Assembly (NCBI GenBank): GCA_964545735.1
Contig: CAZJGS010000001.1
Coordinates: 17,597 to 81,596 of the forward strand
From: Pleomorphochaeta sp964545735
GTDB taxonomy: Bacteria; Spirochaetota; Spirochaetia; Sphaerochaetales; Sphaerochaetaceae
Direction of reading: 5' to 3'
Length of the DNA: 64,000 nt
The notes beneath the pieces were generated by a model, which worked only from the letters and a program-made list of their open reading frames with translations, did not search any database and was not told the origin of the DNA. A program made the translations under genes and the position numbers. Every line of letters starts with the position of its first letter. The first letter of the stretch is position 1. Below are positions 1-7,815 of the stretch, piece by piece.

Positions 1-421
1 GATGATTACTTATAAAATAAGCTATTAAGGATGCCACCATTAATCTTGGCATAAAGGAAAAAATAGTAACCATCGATTCTTGAACAAAATCAGAAGGTGC
101 TGCTTGGAATCTAATTGCAACTTGCATCATCACAGTCATGCAAATTAGGGCAAAAAAACCAATACCAATGGCTTTACGACTTTCTTTTTTAGAAAAGCAT
201 TCACTTAGTATATCTGTGACAAGAAAGCTAGTAGCATATACAATATTACCAAGAGTAGCTTCTAAGCCAAACAGATTAACCGTTTTTGTTACTTGAATGT
301 TAGCAATAATTACAGAGATTGGAATCCAAAGGTATAAACCTAATTTACCCCAAATACGATAAGCAAACAAAATTGCTCCAAAATTGATTATAAGCAATCC
401 CGCCCATAATAACTCATTCAT
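1..421 (-). CDS. yhhQ: Queuosine precursor transporter, YhhQ/VUT family (3' part cut off)
   Basis: The reading frame is open from an ATG at 421 to the window edge, about 140 residues, so the C-terminus is missing. The product is strongly hydrophobic with several predicted membrane helices. It carries the family hallmark around residues 50-65 (LGNIVYATSFLVTDILSE), typical of COG1738 proteins, which import queuosine precursors (preQ0/preQ1) across the inner membrane for tRNA modification. A GAGG Shine-Dalgarno at 429-432 sits about 7 nt before the ATG. It lies downstream of the D-lactate dehydrogenase gene, separated by 143 nt that can fold strongly. Family assignment is firm; the exact substrate is inferred from the family. 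Confidence 0.87.
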   Translation of the reverse strand, partial: MNELLWAGLLIINFGAILFAYRIWGKLGLYLWIPISVIIANIQVTKTVNLFGLEATLGNIVYATSFLVTDILSECFSKKESRKAIGIGFFALICMTVMMQVAIRFQAAPSDFVQESMVTIFSFMPRLMVASLIAYFISNH

Positions 422-536
422 AAAAATACCTCACAAGGATAGAGTAGCCGGAAGCAAAAAGCTTCCCTACGCCAGAAAAGATAGTACCTGGTCCAAGCGC
501 ACAATGTGCTTTTGAGAATATAACACACTTGGCCCC
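422..536 (-). promoter_or_regulatory. Structured 5' leader of the queuosine transporter gene (candidate riboswitch)
   Basis: Read on the minus strand, the leader forms a long stem between 524-534 and 490-501 (GCCAAGTGTG region with TGCGCTTGGACC, one mismatch, several G-U pairs). A second stem pairs 467-470 plus 461-466 with 450-455 plus 444-447 (GTAG-GGAAGC, TTTTT loop, GCTTCC-GG-CTAC). A CCAG/CTGG pair (488-491/472-475) competes with the base of the first stem. The ribosome binding site GAGG (429-432) follows directly. It does not match the preQ1-I or preQ1-II consensus I remember. The folding is visible; the ligand-sensing role is inference from the downstream gene. Confidence 0.4.
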
Positions 537-564
537 TTAATTAAAAGAGACCTATTAATTTTAA

Positions 565-1539
565 TTAAACTAAATTTACTAGTTTTTCACCCCTTTCATA
601 TGCTGCTATATTTTCAATAGTAGTATGAGCAATGTTTTTCAAAGCTTCCTCAGTTAAAAAAGCTTGGTGACTTGTTACAATTACATTAGGCATTGAAATC
701 AATAACATAAGAGTATCATCATCTAAAACAGCTTCACTTTGGTCTTCAAAGAATATGCCTGCTTCCTCTTCATATACGTCTAAGGCAGCTGAGCCAACCT
801 TTCTACTTCTAATTCCTTGTAGTAGCGCCTGAGCATCTACTAAGGCACCTCTAGATGTATTTACTATAACAACACCATCCTTCATTATCTTAATGGTATC
901 AGCGTTTACCATATGATGGGTGTCCTTGGTCAAAGGACAGTGAAAACTAATAATGTCAGATTTTCTACAAAGAGTTTCAAAATCTACATATTCAGCTTCC
1001 AACTCCTTATTCGGATAAGGATCATAAGCTAATACTTTCATATTAAAGCCTTTACATATATCAATAAAGACTTTACCTATTGTACCAGTACCTACTACAC
1101 CTATAGTTTTTTTATAAAGATCAAAACCAACTAAACCATTTAAGGAAAAATTAAATTCTCTAGTTCTAACATAACTGTGATTAATCTTTCTAACTGAAGC
1201 TAGAAGTAAAGCCATAGCATGTTCAGCTACAGCATATGGAGAGTAGGAAGGAACTCTTACAACCTTTAACCCTCTTTCATTAGCACATTTAATATCAACA
1301 TTATTATATCCAGCAGATCTCATAGCTAATAGCTTAACCCCTAAATCTACCAAACCATTAATTACTCTCCCATTTATATCATCATTGACAAAAGCAATAA
1401 CAACTTCAAAGCCTTTTACTAGAAAATAATTTTTATCATTTAATCTAGCTTCAAAATAAACTATTTCATCGTTTTCTCTTTTCGATATTTCGAACCATTT
1501 TGTATCAAATTTTTTTGTATCAAAAAATGCAATTCTCAT
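565..1539 (-). CDS. ldhA: D-lactate dehydrogenase (D-isomer 2-hydroxyacid dehydrogenase)
   Basis: Reduces pyruvate to D-lactate with NADH in the cytosol, a fermentative step. It has 324 residues. The Rossmann motif VGTGTIG lies at about 149-155, the catalytic arginine in NTSRGALVD (about 230), the glutamate in DVYEEE (about 257) and the histidine in SHQAF (about 291). The segment EEEAGIFFEDQ is typical of fermentative LdhA rather than other hydroxyacid dehydrogenases. I start at the ATG at 1539, which has AAAGGAG at proper distance. An in-frame TTG seven codons upstream would place that Shine-Dalgarno inside the gene. It is alone on its strand apart from the downstream transporter gene. Confidence 0.93.
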   Translation of the reverse strand: MRIAFFDTKKFDTKWFEISKRENDEIVYFEARLNDKNYFLVKGFEVVIAFVNDDINGRVINGLVDLGVKLLAMRSAGYNNVDIKCANERGLKVVRVPSYSPYAVAEHAMALLLASVRKINHSYVRTREFNFSLNGLVGFDLYKKTIGVVGTGTIGKVFIDICKGFNMKVLAYDPYPNKELEAEYVDFETLCRKSDIISFHCPLTKDTHHMVNADTIKIMKDGVVIVNTSRGALVDAQALLQGIRSRKVGSAALDVYEEEAGIFFEDQSEAVLDDDTLMLLISMPNVIVTSHQAFLTEEALKNIAHTTIENIAAYERGEKLVNLV

Positions 1540-1676
1540 ATTCCTTTTCTCCTTTATCAATATTTATAATTATTAAAATTTTATTTTAATAACAATGATT
1601 TTACAATGACAAATAAGAAAATATTAATAGATAGATACAAATAATTAATGTTTTTATATTTTTTTTTAAAAAGTAG

Positions 1677-1705
1677 TTGACTATATTGCGAATCTGTTCT
1701 AATTT
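1677..1705 (+). promoter_or_regulatory. Probable promoter of tRNA-Tyr
   Basis: TTGACT at 1677-1682 and TAATTT at 1700-1705 are 17 nt apart, about 22 nt before the tRNA. The -10 is weak, so the spacing and the -35 carry the call. Confidence 0.45.
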
Positions 1706-1727
1706 CTACTTGTGTTTGACACACATT

Positions 1728-1809
1728 GGGGAGGTTCCCGAGCGGTCAAAGGGGGCAGACTGTAAATCTGTTGGCTCAGCCTTCGAAGGTTCGAATCCTT
1801 CTCTCCCCA
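1728..1809 (+). tRNA. tRNA-Tyr (GUA)
   Basis: 82 nt, class II with a long variable arm. The acceptor stem GGGGAGG pairs with TCTCCCC, followed by discriminator A. The anticodon loop reads ACTGTAAATC, giving anticodon GTA. The T arm has GGTTCGAATCC. CCA is not encoded. Confidence 0.97.
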
Positions 1810-1811
1810 GT

Positions 1812-1843
1812 AGCTTCTTTCTTAATTGAAAGAAGCTTTTTTT
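1812..1843 (+). terminator. Rho-independent terminator after tRNA-Tyr
   Basis: A 10-bp perfect stem AGCTTCTTTC / GAAAGAAGCT with loop TTAATT is followed by a run of seven T. Confidence 0.92.
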
Positions 1844-1936
1844 ATCTTTATTCAAAATCCTTTTTTTATAAATATATCAAACTCTTCTTGTATTTTCATA
1901 TTTCTTTAGTATCATATAAGTATATCGGAGGATTTT

Positions 1937-2395
1937 ATGGCATATTTAGAAATTGGAAATGAGGCTATCGATTTTGAATTACCTAATAAAAATGGTGATT
2001 TAATTAAATTGAGCAATTTTAAAGGAAAGAAGATAATTCTTTACTTTTACCCTAAAGACAATACACCAGGTTGTACTCTCGAAGCTCAAGATTTTAAAAC
2101 TAATCTTGAAGCTTTTAAAGCAAAAAATGCAGTGGTATTTGGAATAAGCAAAGACAGTGTTAAATCTCATTGTGGCTTTAGTGATAAGTTAGAGTTAAAC
2201 TTCGAACTTCTAAGTGATGAAGAAGCAAAAGTAATTAAAGAATATGGAATTTGGCAATTAAAAAAGAACTATGGAAAAGAATATTTTGGTATTGTTAGAT
2301 CAACTTATATCATTGATGAAAGTTTCAAAATCAAAAATATTTACAAAGTTAGTAAAGTTGCTAAGCACGTGGAAAAAATATTAGAAGAATTATAA
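1937..2395 (+). CDS. bcp: Thioredoxin-dependent peroxiredoxin, Bcp/PrxQ type
   Basis: Reduces hydrogen peroxide and organic peroxides in the cytosol using thioredoxin. It has 152 residues, the normal PrxQ length. The peroxidatic cysteine is C46 in TPGCTLEA. The usual neighbour at +5 is Q51, so the common resolving cysteine is absent. The only other candidate is C79 in SHCGF, close to the position used by PrxQ members with a resolving cysteine in helix alpha-3. A GGAGG ribosome site precedes the ATG at 1937. The gene is monocistronic and ends in its own terminator. Confidence 0.93.
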   Translation: MAYLEIGNEAIDFELPNKNGDLIKLSNFKGKKIILYFYPKDNTPGCTLEAQDFKTNLEAFKAKNAVVFGISKDSVKSHCGFSDKLELNFELLSDEEAKVIKEYGIWQLKKNYGKEYFGIVRSTYIIDESFKIKNIYKVSKVAKHVEKILEEL

Positions 2396-2467
2396 TTTTT
2401 TTAAATTCATAGTTATTTATTATAACTATAAACACTAGTTAAGTAAGTATTTGCCTATATTTCACCT

Positions 2468-2513
2468 AAAACGTCAATTAATCCTTATAAATATAGGGTT
2501 TTGACGTTTTTTT
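2468..2513 (+). terminator. Terminator after bcp
   Basis: AAAACGTCAA (2468-2477) pairs with TTGACGTTTT (2501-2510) and runs into a T tract to 2513. Confidence 0.8.
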
Positions 2514-2581
2514 AAGAATTTTTGATTGCTTTTTAAAATAAGTGTGCTAAAATTTTATTATATTTTAAATGGAGGCTATTA

Positions 2582-2764
2582 ATGACTACTCATGAACAAC
2601 TGTTACAATTTTTCGAAGATTATCAAGCTGAAAACGCAAAGTTTACAGAAAAAGGTGTGAAGGCTTCTGCCGCTCGTGCACGTAAAGCCCTTTCAGAAAT
2701 TTCTAACTTATGTAAACTTCGCAGAAAAGAGATAATGGAAGAAAAAGCAGAAATGTCAAAATAG
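2582..2764 (+). CDS. Histone H1-like small basic protein
   Basis: 60 residues, with alternating basic and acidic charge and probably all helical. The central stretch KGVKASAARARKALSEIS (about residues 25-42) followed by a CKLRRKEI tail matches the pattern of bacterial histone H1/Hc1-like proteins (chlamydial Hc1, Bacteroidetes H1-like), which bind DNA and compact the nucleoid. GGAGG lies 7 nt before the ATG. It has its own terminator. Family assignment rests on the pattern RARKALSEI plus size; DNA binding is inferred. Confidence 0.72.
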   Translation: MTTHEQLLQFFEDYQAENAKFTEKGVKASAARARKALSEISNLCKLRRKEIMEEKAEMSK

Positions 2765-2797
2765 TTAAAGCTATTATCATCTCATTATTGAGTACAC

Positions 2798-2823
2798 TAA
2801 ACCCCACATTTATGTGGGGTTTA
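2798..2823. terminator. Bidirectional terminator
   Basis: Perfect 11-bp stem TAAACCCCACA / TGTGGGGTTTA with loop TTTA between two convergent genes. It can serve both strands, although the T runs are short. Confidence 0.8.
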
Positions 2824-2826
2824 CTA

Positions 2827-3291
2827 TTATACTCTTATTATTTCAAAATCTTCAAACTTATATTTTTTACAAACGTCTTCAACATATTTATCCCGTACAC
2901 AAATTATCAAATCCTTATCTATTTGTATCAAATTCTCGATCAAATCATGGTAGCCCGAACTCGATAGTTCCAAAGCTCCTACTTCATCTAATACAATAAC
3001 AATATCTTTATTACAATTTTCCTCTACTTGAGATAGCAAACTCTTTTTAGCACTCTCAAAGGAATTAGGGACAATATAAAATTTACCTATTTTTTGATTG
3101 TATTCACACAGGTGTGTTTGAAGAAGTCGGATTATTTCATTAGACATTACATTTCTCAAATAAAAAATGTTTTTATTTGAAGAGCTTTCGCAAATATAAC
3201 CTAAATATAAGCAATCTTTTTGTGATACTATTTTCTTTAAAGTTGTTGTTTTAGCAGAATTCTGTTTTCCGCTTATAATTGTAACTTTCAT
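2827..3291 (-). CDS. P-loop NTPase, THEP1/NTPase_1-like
   Basis: 154 residues resembling the THEP1 family of small nucleoside-triphosphatases. The N-terminal phosphate loop is GKQNSAKTTT (about residues 8-17), with alanine where the family normally has glycine before the lysine. The Walker B with the family extension is IVLDEVGALELSSSGY (about 98-113). These proteins hydrolyse NTPs in vitro; their cell role is not established. The start codon lies 5 nt after the stop of the upstream ACT-domain gene, so the two are surely co-transcribed and probably co-operate. Cytosolic. Confidence 0.72.
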   Translation of the reverse strand: MKVTIISGKQNSAKTTTLKKIVSQKDCLYLGYICESSSNKNIFYLRNVMSNEIIRLLQTHLCEYNQKIGKFYIVPNSFESAKKSLLSQVEENCNKDIVIVLDEVGALELSSSGYHDLIENLIQIDKDLIICVRDKYVEDVCKKYKFEDFEIIRV

Positions 3292-3296
3292 TTTTT

Positions 3297-3950
3297 CTAA
3301 TTCAAAAAGGCTTGTAGCTCAGCAAAAGCTTTCATAGAATCTTCTCTTTTTATAACAAAAGTTAATTCATTTTTAGTTGATAATATTTCAATCACATTTA
3401 TTTTTTCCCAAGCTAGTTTTCTCACAGCCTCATATACTATTCCTGGTGTTTGTAAAAAATCACCAGAAAACACTAATGAGAGAGCTACTAAATCATCCAT
3501 TTTATGCAGAATTTCCTCATCTTTGGCTAAAAATTCTAATAATTGGCGATGCTTTTCGCTTATTGCCACTGAAATTTCATGACTTCCAAGTGAAACATTT
3601 AAAAAATCACCTTTTTCAGTAGAAACTTCATTATATAATTTTGATAATTTAGCTAAAAATTTATCATTTCTAACAATATTTAAATCGAAGATTTTGGTTT
3701 TCATGATAATTTCATAATCAACATCAGTTTTTTTCTCTATTTCTTCTTTTGCTCTCAATTCATCACCATAACGCCTGATAGCCATAACAATAGCACTATG
3801 TTTAACAACTCTGCCATAGTTCAATTCAACATCAGCTTTGATAGATGAAGCATAATTGCTATAGGATAGTATTCCTTTAACTAACATTTCATTTATAAAA
3901 GGCGTTTTATCTATAATTTTCTTTACACAACTACTTACTGAATCTGCCAT
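3297..3950 (-). CDS. ACT-domain protein of unknown role
   Basis: 217 residues without a catalytic domain I recognise. The last about 75 residues (SLVFSGDFLQTPGIVYEAVRKLAWEKINVIEILST onward, broken here as SLVFSGDFLQTPG and INVIEILST) have the beta-alpha-beta pattern of the ACT ligand-binding domains in aspartokinases. The N-terminal part is helical and basic (VVKHSAIVMAIRRYGDEL). Strong ribosome site GGAGGG before the ATG at 3950. It heads a two-gene operon with the NTPase, divergent from nfo. A regulatory or ligand-sensing role is plausible from the ACT domain alone. Confidence 0.62.
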   Translation of the reverse strand: MADSVSSCVKKIIDKTPFINEMLVKGILSYSNYASSIKADVELNYGRVVKHSAIVMAIRRYGDELRAKEEIEKKTDVDYEIIMKTKIFDLNIVRNDKFLAKLSKLYNEVSTEKGDFLNVSLGSHEISVAISEKHRQLLEFLAKDEEILHKMDDLVALSLVFSGDFLQTPGIVYEAVRKLAWEKINVIEILSTKNELTFVIKREDSMKAFAELQAFLN

Positions 3951-3971
3951 ATGCCCTCCGGTTATTTGTTA

Positions 3972-4000
3972 ATATAATCACATATTGTATGAAATGACAA
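3972..4000 (-). promoter_or_regulatory. Promoter of the ACT protein / NTPase operon
   Basis: On the minus strand TTGTCA (4000-3995) and TTATAT (3977-3972) are exactly 17 nt apart, with the gene starting about 22 nt downstream. Confidence 0.55.
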
Positions 4001-4061
4001 CACTTTTATATCTAATTACACAAATACTACACAAAATTTATTTGTTACTTTAATTTGTTGC

Positions 4062-4093
4062 TTGACAATAATCTTAATGATAATTATTCTTAA
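4062..4093 (+). promoter_or_regulatory. nfo promoter with overlapping Fur/PerR-like palindrome
   Basis: Perfect -35 TTGACA (4062-4067) and -10 TATTCT (4085-4090) with a 17-nt spacer. A 20-bp inverted repeat, TTAATGATAA / TTATTCTTAA (4074-4093, 8 of 10 positions paired), covers the -10. It resembles Fur/PerR family operators. Promoter call is good; operator identity is inference. Confidence 0.62.
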
Positions 4094-4113
4094 TAGTAAA
4101 CAAAGGAATAGTG

Positions 4114-4959
4114 ATGAAAACAATAATAGGCCCACATATTAGCAGCTCAAAAGGCTTTTCAAATATAATTACAGAAGCAAGTAAAATTGGAGCAAATACT
4201 TTTCAATTTTTTACAAGAAACCCCAGAGGTACCAAAGCTAAAGCTTTAGATATGAGGGATATAAATCTATTTTTAGAAAAGTGGAAAGAATTGGGTAACA
4301 ATCCTTTTATAGCCCATGCTCCCTACACCTATAATCTTTGCTCTAGCAAGAAAGATTTAAGAGAGTTAGCCCTTAGACTAATGGATGATGATATTAAGAG
4401 ATTAGATCAAATACAATGCCCATATTTCAATTTTCATCCAGGCAGTCATACCGGACAAGGAGAAGAAATCGCAATAGATCAAATTTCCTATTCAATAAAC
4501 ACTTTATTCGCCAACAACAAAGATTCAAAAGTAATCTTACTATTAGAAACTATGGCTGGCAAAGGAACTGAAGTTGGAAGAAATTTTGAGCAATTAAGTC
4601 AAATTAGAAATAATATTAAAGAAAAAAATAGATTAGGTATTTTACTTGATACATGTCACGTTTTTGATGGTGGTTACGATATTAAAGATAATTTGGAGCA
4701 AGTATTAGAATCTTTCGATAAAACCTTAGGTCTATCTAATTTAAAAGCTATCCATTTAAATGATAGTTTAAATACTTTAGATTCTCACAAAGACAGACAT
4801 GCAAGACTTGGAGAAGGAAATATTGGCCTAGAGGCAATTTCTAAAATTGTTACTCACCCTGCTCTTAAAAATTTACCCTTTATACTTGAAACACCAAATG
4901 ATTTATTAGGTTATAAAAATGAAATTGATACCATAAGAAGTATTACCAAAGACAACTAA
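4114..4959 (+). CDS. nfo: Endonuclease IV (AP endonuclease)
   Basis: Cleaves DNA 5' of abasic sites in base excision repair. It has 281 residues, like E. coli Nfo (285). The three-zinc site is recognisable: GPHIS near the N-terminus, HAPY, FHPGSH, LLLET, LLDTCHVFDGG, HLNDS, HKDRH and FILETP, in the family order. I use the ATG at 4114 because AAAGGA is 6 nt upstream; the GTG one codon earlier would be too close to it. Own promoter with a metal/peroxide-type operator candidate. Confidence 0.95.
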   Translation: MKTIIGPHISSSKGFSNIITEASKIGANTFQFFTRNPRGTKAKALDMRDINLFLEKWKELGNNPFIAHAPYTYNLCSSKKDLRELALRLMDDDIKRLDQIQCPYFNFHPGSHTGQGEEIAIDQISYSINTLFANNKDSKVILLLETMAGKGTEVGRNFEQLSQIRNNIKEKNRLGILLDTCHVFDGGYDIKDNLEQVLESFDKTLGLSNLKAIHLNDSLNTLDSHKDRHARLGEGNIGLEAISKIVTHPALKNLPFILETPNDLLGYKNEIDTIRSITKDN

Positions 4960-5095
4960 TCCATATTTTTTCAATAAAAAATACATATAGCGTTAAATAA
5001 TGAATAAATTAGCGAATTATCCATAAACAAGGCACTAGAATAATTGTTTCCTCTTTACTATAATCAACAATAGGAAAATACTAAAAGGAATTATT

Positions 5096-5563
5096 ATGAG
5101 ATGTCCAAACTGTACCTTAGATAATGACAAAGTAATTGAATCAAGATCCAATCAATATGGCACTTCTATAAGAAGAAGAAGAGAATGCCTAAGCTGTGGT
5201 TACAGATTTACAAGTTATGAAAAAATTGAAGAAAAAAGAATTACAGTAATAAAAAAAGATAACAGAGAAGAAGCCTTTGATATAAATAAAATAAAGCGTG
5301 GTATTGATAATTGTACTGATAAGTTGAATATTGATGAGGATATTATAAAGCAACTACTAGAAAATATTGAAATTAATGTCAGAACACTTTCAGGTGCTAA
5401 AAGAGAAATTCACTCCTATCAAATTGGAGAGGAAACTCTTAGACAATTATCTACAATAAATACAGTAGCTTATGTTAGGTTTGCTTCTGTTTACAGAGCC
5501 TTTGATGATATTGATCAATTTATAGAAGAAATTGAAAGATTAAACAAAAAAGCAAAAATATAA
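5096..5563 (+). CDS. nrdR: Transcriptional repressor NrdR
   Basis: Represses ribonucleotide reductase genes when dATP is bound. 155 residues: an N-terminal zinc ribbon (CPNC at residues 3-6, CLSCGYRF about 31-38) followed by an ATP-cone domain (VIKKDNREEAFDINKI). Ribosome site AAAGGAA. It is convergent with the dGTPase gene, only 5 nt between stop codons, so two dNTP-pool genes face each other. I saw no clear NrdR box inside the window. Confidence 0.95.
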   Translation: MRCPNCTLDNDKVIESRSNQYGTSIRRRRECLSCGYRFTSYEKIEEKRITVIKKDNREEAFDINKIKRGIDNCTDKLNIDEDIIKQLLENIEINVRTLSGAKREIHSYQIGEETLRQLSTINTVAYVRFASVYRAFDDIDQFIEEIERLNKKAKI

Positions 5564-5568
5564 TTTAT

Positions 5569-6735
5569 CTATGCATCAAACCATTTGCCTGTTATCGTTG
5601 ATTCAAGTTGTTCATTAAGATGCTGCGGAATTAGTATTTCACTTGCACAATCAAGAGCAAAATTATCACTCATTCCTGCTATATAATCAAAGATCAATCT
5701 ATCAGCATTGCCTTCAATTTTTAAGTATACAGGTAGCATTTCTTTAACATGGTTGCCAAAGCCAATTGCCAACATATTTTTCTCTCTCTTATAACCTTCT
5801 TGATCATCTGCATAAGAGTTAAAAAGTTCACACAAATAATTATAAATTAAATTAGTTAATCTGCTAAAATATTTCTTATATCCATTTAAAATTGGTGATT
5901 TATAAATATTTTGATAATTATAATCCTTCATTTCTTTTACAGCTTCAAAAATATCATCACTAAATCGAATTCCTTCAATATCACTTGAAACTATCAAATC
6001 TTTTACCAAAGTATCAATTATTTTACCGTTATCAAAACCTAAAAGTTCCCTAGGACCTTTTGGAAGCTTTTCTTTATCAATAATTTTCATTCTACAAGCA
6101 TCTTCCCAATCCCTACCTAAATATGCAATTGAATCACAAAATCTAACAATTGCTCCCTCATAAGTTGTAGGAAGCAAGCCTTTTTTTTGAGTGATTGTTT
6201 GAAAGTCCTTTATTTTAAATGTAGGTTTTATACACTTTACAAAAGATTCACCACAATGGCTGACAATACCATCTCTAACAGCATAGGTTAAATTCATACC
6301 GTCTCCCTTGTTTGATAAAAAATCTACAACTCTAAGGGAATGAATTTCATGCTCAAAGGATAAATAGCCGTGTTTTTGCATAATATCACTTAAAATAACT
6401 TCGCCCACGTGACCGAAGGGGGTATGCCCCAAATCATGGCCCATACCAATTGCCCAAGCTAATTCTTGATCCAAGCTTAGACCTCTACAAACAGCAGAGG
6501 CCACGGAGGCTACATGCAACACATGCTCAATTCTAGTGCAAATATGATCATTGTTTGGAGCAAAAAATACTTGGGTTTTATGCTTTAATCTTCGAAAGGC
6601 TGAAGAGTGTATTATTGCGGTTGTATCTCTGTAATAAGGGCCCCTAACATCACTAGGTTTTTCCCTAATTCTTTTCTCTAATTCACTTGCTTTAATATGA
6701 GTATTTTGGTAATCAACCATTTTTTCTATTTGCAT
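5569..6735 (-). CDS. dgt: dGTP triphosphohydrolase-like HD protein
   Basis: Hydrolyses dNTPs (dGTP preferred in the type enzyme) to nucleoside and triphosphate. 388 residues. The HD metal site is complete: FRRLKHKTQVF then RIEHVLHV, MGHDLGHTPFGHVGE and, further on, RFCDSIAYLGRD. The N-terminal YYRDTTAIIHSSAFRRL motif is the standard start of the family. AAGGAAGG precedes the ATG at 6735, which overlaps the -35 of the divergent promoter for the shikimate operon. Confidence 0.92.
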   Translation of the reverse strand: MQIEKMVDYQNTHIKASELEKRIREKPSDVRGPYYRDTTAIIHSSAFRRLKHKTQVFFAPNNDHICTRIEHVLHVASVASAVCRGLSLDQELAWAIGMGHDLGHTPFGHVGEVILSDIMQKHGYLSFEHEIHSLRVVDFLSNKGDGMNLTYAVRDGIVSHCGESFVKCIKPTFKIKDFQTITQKKGLLPTTYEGAIVRFCDSIAYLGRDWEDACRMKIIDKEKLPKGPRELLGFDNGKIIDTLVKDLIVSSDIEGIRFSDDIFEAVKEMKDYNYQNIYKSPILNGYKKYFSRLTNLIYNYLCELFNSYADDQEGYKREKNMLAIGFGNHVKEMLPVYLKIEGNADRLIFDYIAGMSDNFALDCASEILIPQHLNEQLESTITGKWFDA

Positions 6736-6763
6736 TCACAAAGCCTTCCTTTTATGATATAAT
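6735..6763 (+). promoter_or_regulatory. Strong promoter of the shikimate/XPB operon
   Basis: TTCACA (6735-6740), 17-nt spacer, TATAAT (6758-6763) with an extended -10 TG. No other good promoter is seen before 13642. Confidence 0.7.
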
Positions 6764-6799
6764 ATACTAATTAGATTTCCATAGAGGCGGTAGTTAGTA

Positions 6800-7309
6800 A
6801 TGGATTATATTATTCCAACCCTTACTTTTATAATATATTTATTATCGCTATTAATGATAATAAGATTTATATTTTCTCCAGATTGGTTATCCTGGGTTTT
6901 CCCATTAATTATCAATATAATATTTGTTATATCTCAAGCTTACCAAAGCTTTGCTATTATGAAAAGCGAAAATTTTGATTTCGACCTATTTTCTAATTTT
7001 CCACCCTTTATAACCAAGGCAAACAATACATTAATTGCACTTTTCATCTCTATTTTTTGGCTATGCTCAATTACTTTATTTAATGAAGCTATAAAGAAAA
7101 ACAGAAAACCAAAAGACAAGCGCAGAGAAATTATGAAAAACAATTACTATGGAGCTCAATATACTCAATTACTCGAACAAAAAAAGATGGAGTATTTGAA
7201 AAAAAGAGAAAAAGAAGAGCAACTATATGGTTTTACCAAACCAAAAATCAAAGCCTATGATGAAGAGTGGATAAATTTATTTGATGATAATAATGAGGAT
7301 AAAAAATGA
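6800..7309 (+). CDS. Membrane protein of unknown function
   Basis: 169 residues, not recognised. Three hydrophobic stretches suggest membrane helices at about 3-23, 32-48 and 75-93, followed by a long charged cytosolic tail rich in K, E and R (about 98-169) that is probably helical. The ribosome site GAGGCGG is about 11 nt before the ATG. The last codon and stop overlap the aroK start by 4 nt (ATGA), so translation is coupled. First gene of the operon. Confidence 0.6.
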   Translation: MDYIIPTLTFIIYLLSLLMIIRFIFSPDWLSWVFPLIINIIFVISQAYQSFAIMKSENFDFDLFSNFPPFITKANNTLIALFISIFWLCSITLFNEAIKKNRKPKDKRREIMKNNYYGAQYTQLLEQKKMEYLKKREKEEQLYGFTKPKIKAYDEEWINLFDDNNEDKK

Positions 7310-7815
7310 CCTACTTCTTCTCAGGAATAAAGCATAGTGGCAAAAGCACCCATGCTCGGCTTTTTGCAGAATATAAAAACCTTCCTTTTTATGATTTGGA
7401 TAAATTAATTGAAGATAACATCAAATATAATAGTGTAAGAGAATTATATGAGAGTGAAGGTAAAGAAGCTTTTATGAATCAAGAGTTTCTTAGTTTGAAG
7501 AATTTATTGCAAAACAATACTGAAAGTAAGGTTATTGCTTTGGGTGGTGGAATTTGTGATAACCAGATGGCTTTTTCTTTATGCAATAATTTGATATATT
7601 TAGATTTGGAAGAAAAAGTTTTATTAAATAGAATTAAATACAATGGGCTTCCAATCTTTTTGAAAGATCAACCAGCTGTGCAGTTTCACACTCTTTTTGA
7701 AAAAAGAGAGAGACTCTACAAAGAAAAGGCAAAGTTAATAATCTACTTAAAAGATGAAAGCATACAAAAAGTTTTTGATACAATAAAAGATTCTTTAGAT
7801 AATTGGGAGAAATAA
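7306..7815 (+). CDS. aroK: Shikimate kinase
   Basis: Phosphorylates shikimate at O-3 with ATP, fifth step of the chorismate pathway. 169 residues. P-loop GIKHSGKST at about 7-15, shikimate-binding DLDKLIE (about 32-38), Walker-B-like ALGGGI (about 85-90) and lid/adenine segment KRERLYKEKA (about 129-138). It overlaps the membrane-protein gene by 4 nt and aroC by 1 nt. Confidence 0.93.
   Translation: MTYFFSGIKHSGKSTHARLFAEYKNLPFYDLDKLIEDNIKYNSVRELYESEGKEAFMNQEFLSLKNLLQNNTESKVIALGGGICDNQMAFSLCNNLIYLDLEEKVLLNRIKYNGLPIFLKDQPAVQFHTLFEKRERLYKEKAKLIIYLKDESIQKVFDTIKDSLDNWEK

Noticed and set aside
422..536. preQ1-I or preQ1-II riboswitch by name
   Set aside because: Conserved core sequences of these classes are not recognisable; kept only as a structured leader.
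1726..1962. 78-codon open frame on the plus strand
   Set aside because: It runs through tRNA-Tyr and its terminator.
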